A stretch of 64,000 nucleotides of DNA. Origin: Vitis vinifera. Taxonomy: Eukaryota; Streptophyta; Magnoliopsida; Vitales; Vitaceae. The notes beneath the pieces are model-generated. The model did no database searches. It had not been told where the DNA came from and was given only the letters and a program-made list of their open reading frames with translations. This document shows, in pieces, positions 22,328 through 36,000 of this stretch. The stretch's first letter is position 1. Every line of letters starts with the position of its first letter. A program made the translations under genes and the position numbers. The stretch is from positions 1,379,001 through 1,443,000 of the forward strand of contig NC_081821.1 in the NCBI RefSeq assembly GCF_030704535.1, written 5' to 3'.

Positions 22328-25165
22328 GATGCCTATAGTTTTTGCCCCTCAAAAACATAGAGCAATTGGATCATGGACCAATAACGAAGAAAGAGTTAAG
22401 AGAACAGACAAAAAGTAGGAGAAAAAACAGAGGCAGCCAAAGCAACCCTCTAAACCTCTCTTTCTGTAGAGGTGAGCTTGTATGCTCAGAGGAACTAAAA
22501 GAGTTTGAAGGGAAGATGAAGGACAACAGAAGAATGGAGAGGAAAGGAAGATAAGAAGAGCACTAAACCCTCAAGAGCCTTTTGTTATAGAAAAAATCTG
22601 AATTCGGGGTCTAAATAAATTTATAGAAGCTGCTAGGACGAGGAAGAAAGCAAAGGAATGGAGGAGGAAACATAGGCAGGGGCGAAGAGAAGACCAAGCC
22701 AACCTCACCAAAACCTTTGTTGTAATAGAAGTAGTGATGAACTAGGGGTATTAAAGAAATCAAAAGAACACGCCCACGATGACAACAGCAATGTTAGGAA
22801 ACCATGAAACAGTAATGCCCACCATTACCATGGTTGGATTAACCTTGAGATTAGACTGATTCTTCAGGGTCTGACTCAAAAAGGAAATTTGGCGATAACT
22901 GCTAGTGATGTTAATCAAAAGGTTGCTCAGATCAAATTAGGGATTCGATAATTCTAGGCAGCATCTGCCTGGTTTTAGATTGAGTTTCAGAGGGTACTAA
23001 ACCTTGATCATAACCATAACCATTGATCTAGCCTAAGTTCCTTTCTCCATCATAAGAGGGATGGAATAAACTAGTATTCTCTCAATGAAATAATGAAATG
23101 GCAACAAGCCAAAAAAAATATATTCAATTGGTGATGATACATCATTTATGATTTAAAATTTGGAACTGAAAGAGACCCTTTGAAGACACCTGGAGGGAGT
23201 TAGGATGGGACCCATTTGCTGGTGTTTGGTTTCTAAGAAAATCGATGGGAATGGGAGTCTTTGGAGCTATGACTAGGCTTGGAGTCAGCCCTGATTATTT
23301 AGTCCAACAAAGAGTTTTTCAAAGTACCATTCCACACGTTTGAGACTATCAAAATTCACACAGAACATCCTGAAATGTGAAGATTTCTTATATATATTGT
23401 GAGTGTAACCATGATATCAAGATTGGTATCTGATTCTGGTTTGGGTTTAGAAGGAGATGTGCTGAACCCAGCCTTTGATTTTGAACAGAAACTGCAGTCT
23501 AATACTTCATCCGTATCCCACCAACCCAAAAGAGACTCCCATTTGCACACACAAGGACTTTCCATAAGAAATTCTATTTGAGAACTTAGTCATGGCAAAC
23601 AGTATTCATCTGGGCATGATCTCATTATGTACCTCACTAAAGAAAAAAACGAGAACATCTTTCACTTCGGTCAAAACAAAGTTGGTAGAAAAAGATTTCT
23701 GAGGTTGAAAGTGGTATTATAAGAATATGCCACCCAAGAGATGCCTCCAGTGGAGGCCCCATATGGACAAGGTCATAATAAAAACTTTAATTATGCAATT
23801 TGGCATTAAAATAGTATCTTTCCCTCTATGTTACGCATAAATTAATGAAGAAATTAGTTGGAAATGTTGAGTTTCCAGGCTAGAAACATCATGTCTGCCG
23901 TACACCCAGTATCATATACTGGTTAAACCTAACTGCTTGATCATAAACCATACGATCTATGGAGCTAACTGGAGGATACAGCTAAAAGGGTTACTGTACA
24001 GTATCCAAAAAAAAAAACTTGTTTCACTTCTTATAAATGATCACATTCTTTTGTGCCTAAATCTTCCTTCTCTAAATTAACTGTCATTTTATTTTATTTT
24101 TTAAATTAAATTATTAAAAACCCCATCTTGAATATGCAACTTTAGCATTTAGAAACTAAGATTTTTCAAGTTCTATAAAAACCACATTTTCAAAATACAG
24201 TTTCAGACTAATTTTAAAAACAGAAAATAAAAAAGCTTCCACCGAACAACAATTTTTTACAAACTACATTTTGTTTGGTAAAATGGTCATTTTTGACCCA
24301 ACATTTCAGATTTTATCACACTCAAACGGCATAGGTTGCGTTCAGTATGAAACCGATTCAGGACCATAGCATTTTCCTCTAGTTAATCATAGTATATGTT
24401 TAATTCTCTCATAGTCTTCACACAACATACCAGCCTTTTTCTGATGGTGACGTCTCGTTGAAGTGTTCAGGAGGAGGGACTTTCCTTGAAGCTCCATTTG
24501 AAAAGGACTAGGAAGGTTTAAAATATAAAAAATTCTAAAGCAGAGACGCGGATTGGTCAACTAATTCTCTTGTACTTCTTTTCCTTTCTTACTAAACCAC
24601 CGCCGCGGCGTGGATTACAGAAGGGTTGCGTAAAACATATCTTAAGAAAATGCCTACAATGGAAAGAAAGAAAATGACTAAAAGCTTTGATTTAAGGTTT
24701 AACAAGAGCTTCAAAATTTGTCATGACAAATTTTGAAGTACCTCACACTCCAAAAAGGAATATCAAGTATGGCATGCAGTGACTATGGGGAAATGCAATA
24801 GGCTTTGAGAAAGTCAAACTCATTGAAAGTGGCCTAGCAACTACTACGACTCATCACCCCACCACCTTCTTCATCACTCTTAGCTACCAACCATACAAAA
24901 GTCTTTGTTGAGGCCTTTAAGGGTAGCTTGACTTCTAGAATGCAGCATAGGAACTATAGCAATTAGGTGACAAGATGACAGATTTAATGAAAGAAAGAAA
25001 CACTTGAAAGAAAAGCAAAGGCATACCTTCTTCCTCACTCAAAGGGAAGTACAGAGGGGGCCCATCACAATAACAACCAATATGATCCAGAACCCCACCA
25101 TTCAACCTATGAAACAGATGTAATGGTGGCTGTGATGGTGCTGAAAGGAGAGACTAGAGAAGAAA
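22328..25165. other. Intergenic region between two divergent genes
   Basis: About 2.8 kb upstream of both the MOCOS-like gene (-) and the DUF579 gene (+). It contains purine-rich stretches near 22380-22700, likely 5' leader or promoter of the minus-strand gene, and otherwise ordinary AT-rich sequence. ORFs here are short, and I saw no exon-like series or RNA gene. Confidence 0.5.
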
Positions 25166-25291
25166 ATGCCACCAGATGCATTTGCTTGCCATCCTCTTGT
25201 TACTTGTCGACCACAGTTCCTTCATCCAGTCTCTCTGAAAAAGCAACTTGATCTACCTCTGAGCTGCAAATATTACAGGGGAGGTAAAAGA

Positions 25292-26146
25292 ATGAAATTC
25301 ATTGGAAAGAGGTCCATTACTGTATTAGTTTTCATTCTTTCAATTATCTCCATCCTCAGATTTCTCTGGATCACTGTTACTGCTTCATCTTCTTCACGTC
25401 CTCTTCCTGCTTTGCCTCCTACTTCTCTACACACATGTTCCTCTGCTTCTCCAACATGCAGGAAGACTCCATTGCGAGCTCCAGGAGCCAGGAGGAGTCA
25501 GCATAACAACTCTGCCAATGCGACTGCCCTTACAGAAAAGGAATTCCAGCTTTTGTCAAATCTTATTTCCCATAGAGCCCCATGCAACCTCCTTATTTTC
25601 GGGCTTGAACCTCAACATCTTGTTCTCGCATCAATGAATGCTGGTGGCACCACCATCCTTCTAGAGGATGACCCTGCCAAGCTAAGCACAGTCAGAAGAA
25701 GATCAAATAACACTCGAATATACAAGGTTGAGCACCACATACCTGCTGGAGAAGCATACAGGGTGCTTAAGCATGCAAGGGAAGATCCAGCTTGCGCACC
25801 TCACTCCAAGCCACTAGAAGAATCAACTTGCCAACTGGCATTAACAAAGCTACCACAGGAAGTGTATGAGCTCAAGTGGGATGTGGTGGTGGTGGATGGA
25901 CCAAGAGGGGATAGAGCAGAGGCACCAGGGCGGATGGCTGCAATCTACACTGCTAGCATGATAGCAAGGGCTGGGAACATGACCAATGTAGTGGTCCATG
26001 ATGTAGATCGAATGATTGAAAAGTGGTTTTCCTGGGAGTTCCTATGCGACGAAAACTTGGTTTCTTCTAAAGGGAAACTCTGGAATTTTAGGCTGGTCGG
26101 CAAATCAAACTCTACAAGATTTTGTCCCTCCGAAACAGTACAGTAA
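25292..26146 (+). CDS. DUF579 / IRX15-GXM family methyltransferase-like protein
   Basis: Golgi type II membrane protein of the plant DUF579 family, whose studied members methylate glucuronic acid on glucuronoxylan (GXM) or arabinogalactan (AGM) or affect xylan synthesis (IRX15). Single exon, 284 residues from the ATG at 25292. That start puts a basic MKFIGKRS and the signal anchor ([20 protein letters not shown]) at the N-terminus. An upstream in-frame ATG at 25166 would add 42 unlike residues and is probably leader. The Ser/Pro-rich stem is followed by the domain: [60 protein letters not shown] and the terminal RFCP. The VDGPRGD and APGRM motifs are intact. Which clade (and so which polysaccharide) it serves cannot be told by eye; from memory the neighbouring TITAN-LIKE points to the At4g24910 type. 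Confidence 0.9.
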   Translation: MKFIGKRSITVLVFILSIISILRFLWITVTASSSSRPLPALPPTSLHTCSSASPTCRKTPLRAPGARRSQHNNSANATALTEKEFQLLSNLISHRAPCNLLIFGLEPQHLVLASMNAGGTTILLEDDPAKLSTVRRRSNNTRIYKVEHHIPAGEAYRVLKHAREDPACAPHSKPLEESTCQLALTKLPQEVYELKWDVVVVDGPRGDRAEAPGRMAAIYTASMIARAGNMTNVVVHDVDRMIEKWFSWEFLCDENLVSSKGKLWNFRLVGKSNSTRFCPSETVQ

Positions 26147-27248
26147 AGTAGCAAGAACATTCTTTTTTACAGGCGATCCAACAAAAAGAAAGAGAAAAAA
26201 CAGCTCATTCAATGGAAAACATTCTTTATTACAAACATGTGCATGAATTAACATGTTTATATAGATGTCATGGCATTTTTGCATGTAGCGGCAAAGGGCA
26301 AACCACTCAAGGGTGGAAAAAATCCATGCAAGTTTGGGTCACTGCCATGAATAAGAGGCAGATAGCAATGGTATCCGATGCCAGACTGATACTTGGAAAC
26401 GCCTGACACACAAATGTGCGAACATATTGGTATAGAAATGAAAGGTGCAGATTCAAAGTCTGAAGGCATAGGCAGCTGTTGATGCACAGAGGCGAAACTC
26501 AGCTAGTTTTTCTATCATACATCAAATGGAAAACCAAATAATAGTGTACAGAAATAAATATGAAGAACTCACTAGTATTTCATTCCATTTAATCTGTGCA
26601 GCTGGGATGTCCTATGTAAATGCAAGATAAGTTATGCAAATATATCTAGATCTGCCAATATGTGCAACAGAACATGCAGGAAAATATGAGGGCAAATCTG
26701 TACAGAGTATGAAATGCCAGAGATGGGATGCCCCATCATGGCCCAGGCAATGAATTGAATTTTGATGAACCACATTTAATCCATTTCATACCCTTGGCAT
26801 TAGAATCATGACATGTCTAACCCGACTGATGGGGGCAGTTGAAACTCAGTCAAGGTACTCATTTAATCTAGTTGGATGAATCACCCTTCAGCATTACTTC
26901 AATAAGTTCTCAAAACAAATGACATGGGAAGAAAATTCTAAATGAATGCTTTAGAGAGAAACCAAATGCCCACTTGGTCATTATTAAAATACAGACATCA
27001 GTTGGCAGCAATCTTCCCAGCAAATGGCCTTACAAATGATGACTGATTGATTTTTGACACTATGATTACTCCCTGCTTCTGGACATGACTCCAAACTCAA
27101 CTTGGGGAAAATGCAGAAGAATGTACAGACTCAGGCATCACTGTTCAATCTGAAGGTTAAAGGACTCAGGTGGTTCTAATGGTTAGAGGACTTGGAGGAA
27201 CATACATATCCAAACAAAACTTCAGTGCAAAGGTGACACCAGTATCCA
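26147..27248. other. Convergent 3' intergenic region
   Basis: About 1.1 kb between the stop codons of the DUF579 gene (+) and the TITAN-LIKE gene (-). It probably holds both 3' UTRs. No ORF with family resemblance and no repeat was seen. Confidence 0.55.
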
Positions 27249-30200
27249 TCAGTCATTTACATCTCTTCGCTGCAAGGATAAAAGGGAAAAATGTAAGCTT
27301 TAGGAGGTCAATTCACATAAAACATCTTGTTCACAACTCCATTCACATAAACCAAAGTAATACACAAAAAGAAAGTCATTAGAGACAAGCTCTGTAGCTA
27401 CTTAAGTAGACATGGTTTCTCATTATTCAGTAGTAACATACTTTTATCTAAGCATACCAACTCACACTAATATGTTAATCAAATACTGAACATGCAGAAG
27501 GTTGGCAAAAGAAAGTTGGGAGTAATTCTAATGTGAGAGAAAACAAAAACTAAATAGTGCTGGACATGAAACATTCTTACTACTAAGTAAATAACAAACC
27601 GAAGTCAGTCCCAGGTTATTATTATCTAGCAACAACACAAAGGACTGTATTACTGAACCATCCAATAGAAGTAAATGCAACCATAAACGCAAGCATATAC
27701 ATTGGAGGACTGTGACAAAGACAACCTTTAAATTCCATAGAGAAACTCTATAACTGCACAACAGCATTCACATATCTATTCATAATTGAAAAGGTGTTAA
27801 ATATACACAGAAAAATCAGGTCAATATAAATGGTGTGACCTACAAGGCAAGCCACTTTGCTTTCCCAGAGGTGTGTGTCAATGGGTGCCTACAGAGTCAT
27901 TTTTTTCAGCCTATAAAAAGTTGGGAGAGTGGACTTATTGGAGAATTTCCTCTTGCATAGATGCATCACATGTGATAATGTGATCTGGACAACTCAGAAA
28001 TGGCAGTTGCATGAACTGCATCAGATAAATAATAGATTGCACAACAAAAGGCATCAGATCATACACAAACATGCAAACCATCTAAAAAATATGTAGAATT
28101 TCCATCCATCATTATGAGAAACTGCTCTGAAAAAAAATAAAGAAACTTGAAAACTCTTACAACACAGCATATGGGGGTGTAGAAATTACCATTCTTTTGC
28201 TGATATAAGGCTGAATCTTGATAGATAAATCAGACTGATTTTCAACCTTGGGTAATTTCTGCTTCTCCGTCTCAAATTCTTTCCTTGATTCCTTACGGCT
28301 GCCTGATTGCCAAACCCTACCAAAATTGGGAAGCCAGTTAACATCACAGTTACTGGTGACGATCTCCCCCCTCTTTTCCATCTCCAGCTCAATCTTTCTC
28401 CTTTCGGCCCAAGCAGCTCCCACTCGTTTGGGGTTCAATTTATGGGACTTTCCTGATTTGTTGATTGGAGAAGTGAGGCTACCAAATCCTGGTTTTTGCA
28501 GAACATTGATCTTGTTTCCTTCAGTTGCTTCAAACCAAGGAGGAGGTGCACCAGAATGCACATTTCCTTCAGCTTCTTCAGGAGACTTGGAACATATTTG
28601 CGTGAGATATTGCAAACCTGTTGGGGAAAAATCACAAGTAGAGGAATGCACATCAAAAGAACATCACTCTATCATCCACCCTTGCACTAGGCTACCCAGA
28701 CAACCATAAATGAGTTTACTGCAGACAATGTCCACAACTTCATTCATAAGGACATATGCCGCTCAAATGATGTATCATCTGGTATCAGGGTAATTAGTTT
28801 TGAGAAGAAGTGAAAATTAAGAAACAAAAAGTTAAATGAATTGGTTAAAGGTGAATACTCTGAGAACTGCTCCCTCCATTAGCCACTCTTTCATCCCGAC
28901 ACACCTGATACACCTGTACAAATTACACCATACGTTTGCCAATATTTGAACTACATTACATACATGAAGAAACAGAAACGCTTTGAGAGATCCTTAATGC
29001 CAAACAAGACAAACTTGAACATACAAACACACTGGTACCAAACAGAAGGCATATGATGCAAGAAGCAAGAGAGCACCTTGAACAGTACTAAAGCAAGTTA
29101 CTTTGATACCAACATACAACACAAATTACCAAAAAGGGAAAAGTAAAGCTATGTCTGAGCATAGAGCAATGCTGTACAAAATCACCCCAAATTTCTGTAT
29201 GCAGACGTTCAGCTATAAGAAGAGCTTAAGCCTAATACAAATGCTAGAAACCTGAACAGTTTGATTGGTACCAAAGTTTCATGGAGAATAGCAATTTCAA
29301 TTCTTTGACACTGAGAATAGACCATAATCATGAAAATTTTGACATCTGCAATCTATACATTCAACAAGGAAAAAGTGAAAGACTTACCCGCTCACCTTTG
29401 AATGATTAGCAGAGGTTACAGCAGGAAAACAAAATAAAGGTAAGTAAACAAACTAACTTGAATTAAAATGAAGACACTGAACCACAGAAGAAGACTAATT
29501 AAGCCACATATATTTTGTAGGTAGGTGGAGACTCCAATCTTTTTAAGGTCCATATTCTCAAACAAAATGACTGACCCGTAAGTAAATAATATATTTCATA
29601 TGAGAGGAGAATCTGCAATATTTTACAAACTGCAAAAAGAGGTTCCAAAAGTTTAAATTTAAATATCAATCCATTAGCAACAGAGTCCATTGAGAACAAA
29701 TGTGTGGATGAGCAAACTTACCCCTCCATTACTGAGATAGGAATCAGCTGATGATCTTTTACTGTTACATAGAGGAGGTTGGCTCTCCCTGTGAACTGGG
29801 TCAAAATATAAGCACAAGATGAATATTAGTATTCTCGTTCCATGGGAGGAACCTTCACCATAATATCAAAAAATCAAAAACTTTATTTGAGAAAAAAGAA
29901 ATAAAGCAAATCATAAGAACCTGTCAAATCCTTCAAGTTCCATAAATCTGTGCTAGAATGTGTCTCCGCAGGCCAAAAAGAGGTAACATCGTGTAGGAGA
30001 GAGCCAACCTTTGGAACTCCAAAGAATTCTGAATGAGATACCTGATATATCTCATTTGTATGATATTGTAAAGGCATAACACCATTTGAAAGACTTGATT
30101 CAAGAGAGTAGACTACATTTTTGTCAAAATTATTTATATTTTCATAGTTGAGTTCATTGTGGATATCATTTGAAGGGCCAAGTAAAGGCCTGCAAGATCC

Positions 30201-32483
30201 TTCACTAGATGATGCATCCGTGCTCTTCAACAGCTTACACTTTTTCTCCCACTACAATGACAAACAAATGACAGCTCATAAATAACTGAAAAGGAGTTAC
30301 ATATGGGAAAGAGAATTTCATGACAAGATACAATGAAGTGATAAAATTTGAATCATACAAGTACAAAACACACCCAAACACACGCACATATAGAGCAATA
30401 ATTATGATAAAGCATTGTTTAGAATAGCAATTAACTTGTATGTTTAGTAGTAAAAGAAGTAAAAGTAGAAGTAATTAGCATATATGTTTTTGGAAATCGC
30501 AAATCCAATCCTTGTCCATTAACACTCCCAATATGAGGGGAGGGAATTTCAAGTGGGGCTTACCACCAAGACACGTGGAAAGAAGGTGAGCTATTATTGG
30601 ACGGAACATGAGTACAAGAAGGTGGTCATTGGCAGTTGGAAGCTGGTGGTAGTGTCAACCCTAAGGGATTGGTGCGTACAGCGGCTACTGGGGAGCAAGG
30701 AACTTAAAAGGCGATTGTCGGTACATGGAAAACCCATCTGAAAGGATTTGGGGACTGGGTACCTGTAGTTCTACTACGATGCGAGCTCCATATGGGGGAA
30801 CAGGTTGTTAGGGTACATCAAGTCAGTAAAAGGGAAGCAAAGAAGGGGAGAAGACCTTTATTATATTCATTGGTATGAATAGCAGCCTTTGAGGGAGCAA
30901 TGGTTAAGTCCTTACTCTATTCCCATCAGAATAGCAGACTTAGGGGAGCAATGGTAAAATCCTTACTCTATTCCCGGCAGAATAGCGGACTTTGGAGACT
31001 GCATCAACAGTTAGGAGAAGGCCTAACTTTATTCCTTGTGGAAGAGAGGCCTTCATGGAAGCCCAAGAAAAGAAAAGGAAAAGGCCTTACTCTATTCCAT
31101 CGAGGAAAATCATGTTGAGAATTGTGAGGCCCATGGTTGAGAGTTCTGTCCAAATACTCCTAAAAATTGTGTTTAACCTTCAAATGCTACTTTTTAGGAT
31201 TTGATAAACTCTTCCAAACAAAGCTTACAAGTACTAAAGAAATGTGTTTCTTCAATAGCAGAAATAAAAGAGCACTACCATCCAATGCAAATGGATATTT
31301 ATATCAACATAATTGTCAAGAATTCACAATAATGTTATTTTAAAAACACATCACAAACATGTATCACACTGTTACTGTATTTAAATATTCACCTTAAGGG
31401 TAAACAGGTTTTCTCATCTCATAAAGAATATAACCTGAGCATTCAAATAAAAATCTCCCTCGGCAATGTTGGTCTTCCCAACTTAAATAGAACATAACCT
31501 AGGAAATTTTGACTACAAGTTTCTTTGATCAATGAAAAACATTATTTTCAGAGGCATTAGCAACCTAAGCTAGACAAATTATGATCTAAGAGAAGCAACC
31601 TGGAGCAATTATGACCATCTTTTACACAATCTTAGATATCATCGTTGATCATGTTGATTAGCTTGGAAAAACAACTCCAAGTGATCTCCAAGATGCTGCT
31701 TTGGTTTTAAAATACCATGGAAAAGTATTCAACAAGAAGTAACTGACCATAAATCTAAAAAAAAAAAAAACCTTTTAAGACTATATACCTTAGCAAGGTC
31801 TGCCTCGGAAACCCTAAAAGAATCCACCCGATCCATTCCACCTCCATGTTTCCACAGAAAACTCTTCAGATTCTTCAAATGATCCAAACTCGCCAAGTGA
31901 TTAATTGCATTGTTACTGATCACAGCATTCAAATCACAAATTGTGAGCAAAAGCCATAAACATAACCTTCTGTTTGGTAGCTAAGAAAATATAGGAAACA
32001 TAAACCAACCGAGATTTCCAGAAGCGCCACTTAACACAATCAAACATAAACAGTGCATCAGTGAACTGAATTATCTATCTATTTCTCTAAATCAATCCAC
32101 AAACACCTTCTCCTAGCAACCAAATCCAGAAAAACTAAAAAAGAACGAAGAATTCACTACCAAGCGAATGAGCTTCCGAGCTCGTCGATGTCGGCATCGC
32201 AGAAGATGCACCAGAGTCGGTTCCGAGAAGCGTGTTCGGGGCGAAGAGGGCTAGGGTCTTTCAGAGAGAAACGGACGTCGGAAAGTTTGGAGAGAAACCT
32301 GGAAAGGAAGGAGGAGAGAGACTTTGTGTGGTTTGGGAAGTAGTTGTGGCGCCGCCCTTGGTTGTGATTGAGATTGCAGACCTTGCAGAACTCGAACTCT
32401 CCATTATTACTCTTCTTCTTCTTCGCCATCTTCTTCGCAGTGTCGCTGTTGAGATTAGGTTTAGGGTTCCCGATTCCCGCCAT
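27249..32483 (-). CDS. TTL: TITAN-LIKE (TTL) C2H2-type zinc-finger protein
   Basis: Nuclear protein required in Arabidopsis (At4g24900) for embryo and endosperm nuclear division, and linked to RNA splicing. Seven exons: 32161-32483 (ATG at 32483), 31789-31915, 29921-30251, 29722-29795, 28859-28913, 28190-28617 and 27249-27269 (stop). All phases agree, giving about 452 residues. The fifth exon may instead start at 28904. Zinc-finger-like units are FCKVCNLNHNQGRRHNYFPN near residue 30 and CIFCDADIDELG..FACNNAINH spanning the exon 1/2 junction. DHLKNLKSFLWKHGGGMDRV and WEKKCKLLK follow, and the later GAPPPWFEA and KLNPKRVGAAWAERRK blocks end the protein. Intron 2 (30252-31788) holds a short tandem repeat. 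A MAKKKK run at residue 19 is an alternative start. Confidence 0.93.
30850..30993. repeat. Short tandem repeat in TITAN-LIKE intron 2
   Basis: Two close copies of a 50-51-bp unit (30893-30942 and 30943-30993) share GGGAGCAATGGT, TCCTTACTCTATTCCC and AGAATAGC.GACTT. A weaker third unit precedes them (GACCTTTATTATATTCATTG, GAATAGCAGCCTTTGA). The surrounding 30520-31140 is GC-richer than the rest of the intron and may be an inserted repeat fragment; no protein domain was recognised in it. Confidence 0.65.
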
Positions 32484-32724
32484 TGTTATACGGACAACAA
32501 GACCTTGCAAGGGGCTTCTCCTTTTCTCGTTTTTATGGCTCCAACTGCCAAAACGCGCCGTTTTGCACTGCAACGCAGCGTTCTGGTTTTTCCGTTTCTT
32601 ACCAGCCTGGGATTTTCTCCGTTTCTTATTGAGGATTAGAAATTAGAAGTTGGAACTAATTCATAAGTACCGTGAGAATTCTTAAGCGGTGGCGTGGAAT
32701 TGACTTTCTGTTTTTTTATTTACA

Positions 32725-32770
<46 letters not shown>

Positions 32771-33012
32771 AATTTTTATATAATAAATAAAAATGTATTT
32801 ATTTATTTTTAATTTTTAAAATTTGAGAAAGCGTCATTAAATTAGAAAAAAATTTAAAATATTTTCAATTTTCCATTTTTATCCTCATTCTCTATTCACA
32901 TTCCAACCGTCCAAAACATGACATTAATGTTAATTGCAGTGGTGGAAGTAAAAGAAACCAACCTCACCCTGGTTTCTCCGGTTGGCACATACTTTCTCCG
33001 TTTCTTAAGACG
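32484..33012. promoter_or_regulatory. Interval between TITAN-LIKE and a putative divergent gene
   Basis: 529 bp between the TITAN-LIKE ATG and the candidate ATG at 33013. It contains AAACCCTAAAC-type sequence (minus strand) at the TITAN-LIKE start, a (TA)n microsatellite at 32729-32769 and an AT-rich middle. A bidirectional promoter is an inference from layout only. Confidence 0.4.
32729..32769. repeat. (TA)n microsatellite
   Basis: About 20 uninterrupted TA units in the interval before TITAN-LIKE. It is likely to vary in length between individuals. Confidence 0.95.
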
Positions 33013-36000
33013 ATGTCGTTCGTTCTGCCTCCGACTCCGCCTTTGGATTTCGATCGTCTCTCCCAATTCCTTCTTTTTCCTGCTGAAGGAATCAAAACCC
33101 TAACGTCTTTCTCGCGAAAAATGGAAGCAAACCAATTCAAATTTCCCGAAGATTTCTGGTTCTAAGGGCATTGGTCAGGTCCAATCTCCAGCTTTCATAC
33201 TTTCTCTCATATTTTCTCGAGAAAATTATGACTGCCAAACTGAACTACATCAAAATGAGCATAGCAAGCCCTGTTCTTGCAACCTTTGGTCGCCTCAATA
33301 TTACCAAAGAAAACTCTGTTTTCCTCTGCTCTGGTTGTTTAGTTTTCATGAATTTCTCCACAAAATATCCATATGCTGGTAGATGTATATATATGTGTTT
33401 GACCTTTCTCTGGTCACTGTCCCTTCTTTGTAAACACCAATATTGAAATGTTATAGGATTTAAATTTTTATACATTAGGGGGCTATTCAATAAGAATCGA
33501 TCCTTGTTACTTGCCTGTCCCTTTGATAATTTGCTGAATTGAATCCTAACTGGGCTAAATGAAACCCTATAGTCTGTGTTATAATATGCAATACCAATTT
33601 AATGAAACCCTATATGTGATCACGTAAAGTTTTAACTTTAATACTAGTAAGGGAACTCGGTACTTTAGCTGGGAATTTCAGTTCATTGACTAAATTATGC
33701 TTTCCCTATGTAAATCATACCAAAAATGGATTTCAAATATTGCTTCACCAATTATTAGAGAATGGCATTGCTATTATTGTATATAAAAATTGTTAGAGAA
33801 TATGATATGCATCATGGGTCCAAATTCTAATGGCTTAAGCTTTTAGGAAAATCGGTTGTTCAACTTGGCATGAGAGCCTCATCTACAATTTATTGAGCCC
33901 GGATTCAAACTCAAAGGAAGTCATCCTTAATTTGTTTGCCTATGGACCAGTCCCCCTCACATGAGGGAGGGGCATGATATACAATGGTGGGTTAAACTTT
34001 TAGGAAATTATTTGGCTGTACTGATATTGCATCTATAGTGTTTCTATTATGCTGATTTTGTTGGAACATCAAATGTTAATATAACCATCCCAAGGATTTT
34101 GTTAGTCCAGATCTCGATTTAATCATCCAAATGTGTTTTACTCTTCATTCTTATGTTTTGAAGTGTCCGAAGAATTTGGATGAAATCAAATCACAATTAT
34201 GTTGATTTTTTTTCCTTTTTTTTTTTTTTTTTTTTTTGGAGGGTGGGGGTTGGTTTGTTGTGGGGTGGTGACTCAAGGTGGGTTCTGGTCTTTTTGTGAT
34301 GCTGATAATGGAATCCCTCTCAATAAGTCATATTCATCTCACCCTTCTTCACTGGCTTGCTGGAGTTCTCCATAAAAGTATTCTCATGGGTTGATCTGTA
34401 GTTACTGGTACAATCTTCTATTCTTGATTGTTACAGAATTGGAATCCATCAGAAGAAATGGTTGTCTTTTGACCAGTTTCATAAATCATGTTTTCCATAT
34501 ATTTTAAGGTGGTGTTCCCTGCTTTTATCTTCCATGTTGTTTATCATGCTTGTTTCTGAAACTGGTAGTTGTGGCTGAGCCTTTGCAAAGTTTTAGGTAT
34601 GTGATGGTATTAAAACATAATACCTCTACTTACTAAAACCACATAGGAATTGAGGGATTCTGAGAGGCCTTAAACACCTAGACTTGTTAAAATGTATTCT
34701 GAAGCAAATTTTTTTTCCTCATGATCTTGAAAATGAATATGTTGCCAGCGAATTGATCCACATTCACTATTCAGAAATTGATTATATTCTGTTTTTCTTT
34801 ACAAAAGTGACATGATTCCAGAAATGGGACTCTGGCATGGAATACCATGCTACTAAAGAAATGGTTACAGCCTGAAGCAGAGATAATGACCTTTGGTGTT
34901 AGGTTTTGTTGCAATCTATTCAAACTGGCCTTGATTGATTGCATGTAGCTAACTGATTAGACTGGGAAATAATGAAAGACATAGTTAACATACTCTCAGC
35001 CTTTTCATGTGATACGCACTAAATTCACCTTGGTAAAGAAGAGAACTGATAAGGATAAGAATATAGAAAGCATCTATTATATAAGACATCTTTTTAACAT
35101 TCCTGCATCTAAAAAAAAGATGTAAAGAAAAAATCAGATGAAAAGAATTCTTTTCTCACTCACTTTTAGGGGCAAAGCTGTTTTGTACCAGTACCAACTT
35201 CCATAAAAGGTCTGTCAATGGCAAAGTTCATTCTAACTGGTGGTATTGTACTCAAGGCTGGAGAACTGGGGGACGCTTCTATGATTAGTATGGCCTTCAA
35301 TCAGTTTTGTTGATTCCAGTTGTAGTTGAGAAACTTTAAAATATGTTATCCATGGTAGATCTCTTTATCCATTGCCTCTTTTTGTCAAGAGATATAAAAT
35401 ATCCTGTGGTTGATTGTTAGCCAAATCTACTAGTGCTGTGGTATGATTCACAATTCCACATGGTGTAAATGCAAGTCGAGTCCCACCATGAACTTCACTT
35501 CTCTACCGTCAAACATGACCTGTCGTTTCTATTGATTGGTTCAGAGACGCCTTAACTTTAAAATCTTGACCCTTCAATATCTTGCACTCTTCTCTCACCT
35601 AGAAATGGATGACTAGCAGTATAATTGTTTGTAGAAAATTTACCTTCCCCAGGCTCAGTGAGTAACATATACAATTGAAACTAAGTGAATCCTCACATGG
35701 CACAACAAACCCCACTACTTTTTGTCCCTCTTAGTTCTTCTAGTGCCCCACTGCTAATTCCAATTTCTAATCGCTAACTTTGAACTGTAAAGGAATGGCA
35801 CTATCCTCTAGATGATAACAGACCTCAGCTCCTAATATCTAAAGATAGAAAGATTATTGGGACTCAGCTGGCCTAGTTTATCCTTAACATGATGTAGAAA
35901 TAGACCGAGTTTGTGCTATCATATAATGCTTTTGCAGTGTAACTCATATTAGTCATCATATTTATGGATGCAATTTGCTCCTCCTTATCTATGTGATTTT

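Noticed and set aside
25166-25291. N-terminal extension of the DUF579 protein
   Set aside because: The 42 extra residues would bury the signal anchor and do not resemble the family; treated as leader.
28248-28709. 153-residue plus-strand ORF
   Set aside because: Antisense shadow of TITAN-LIKE exon 6, whose minus-strand frame carries the family blocks and fits the splice phases.
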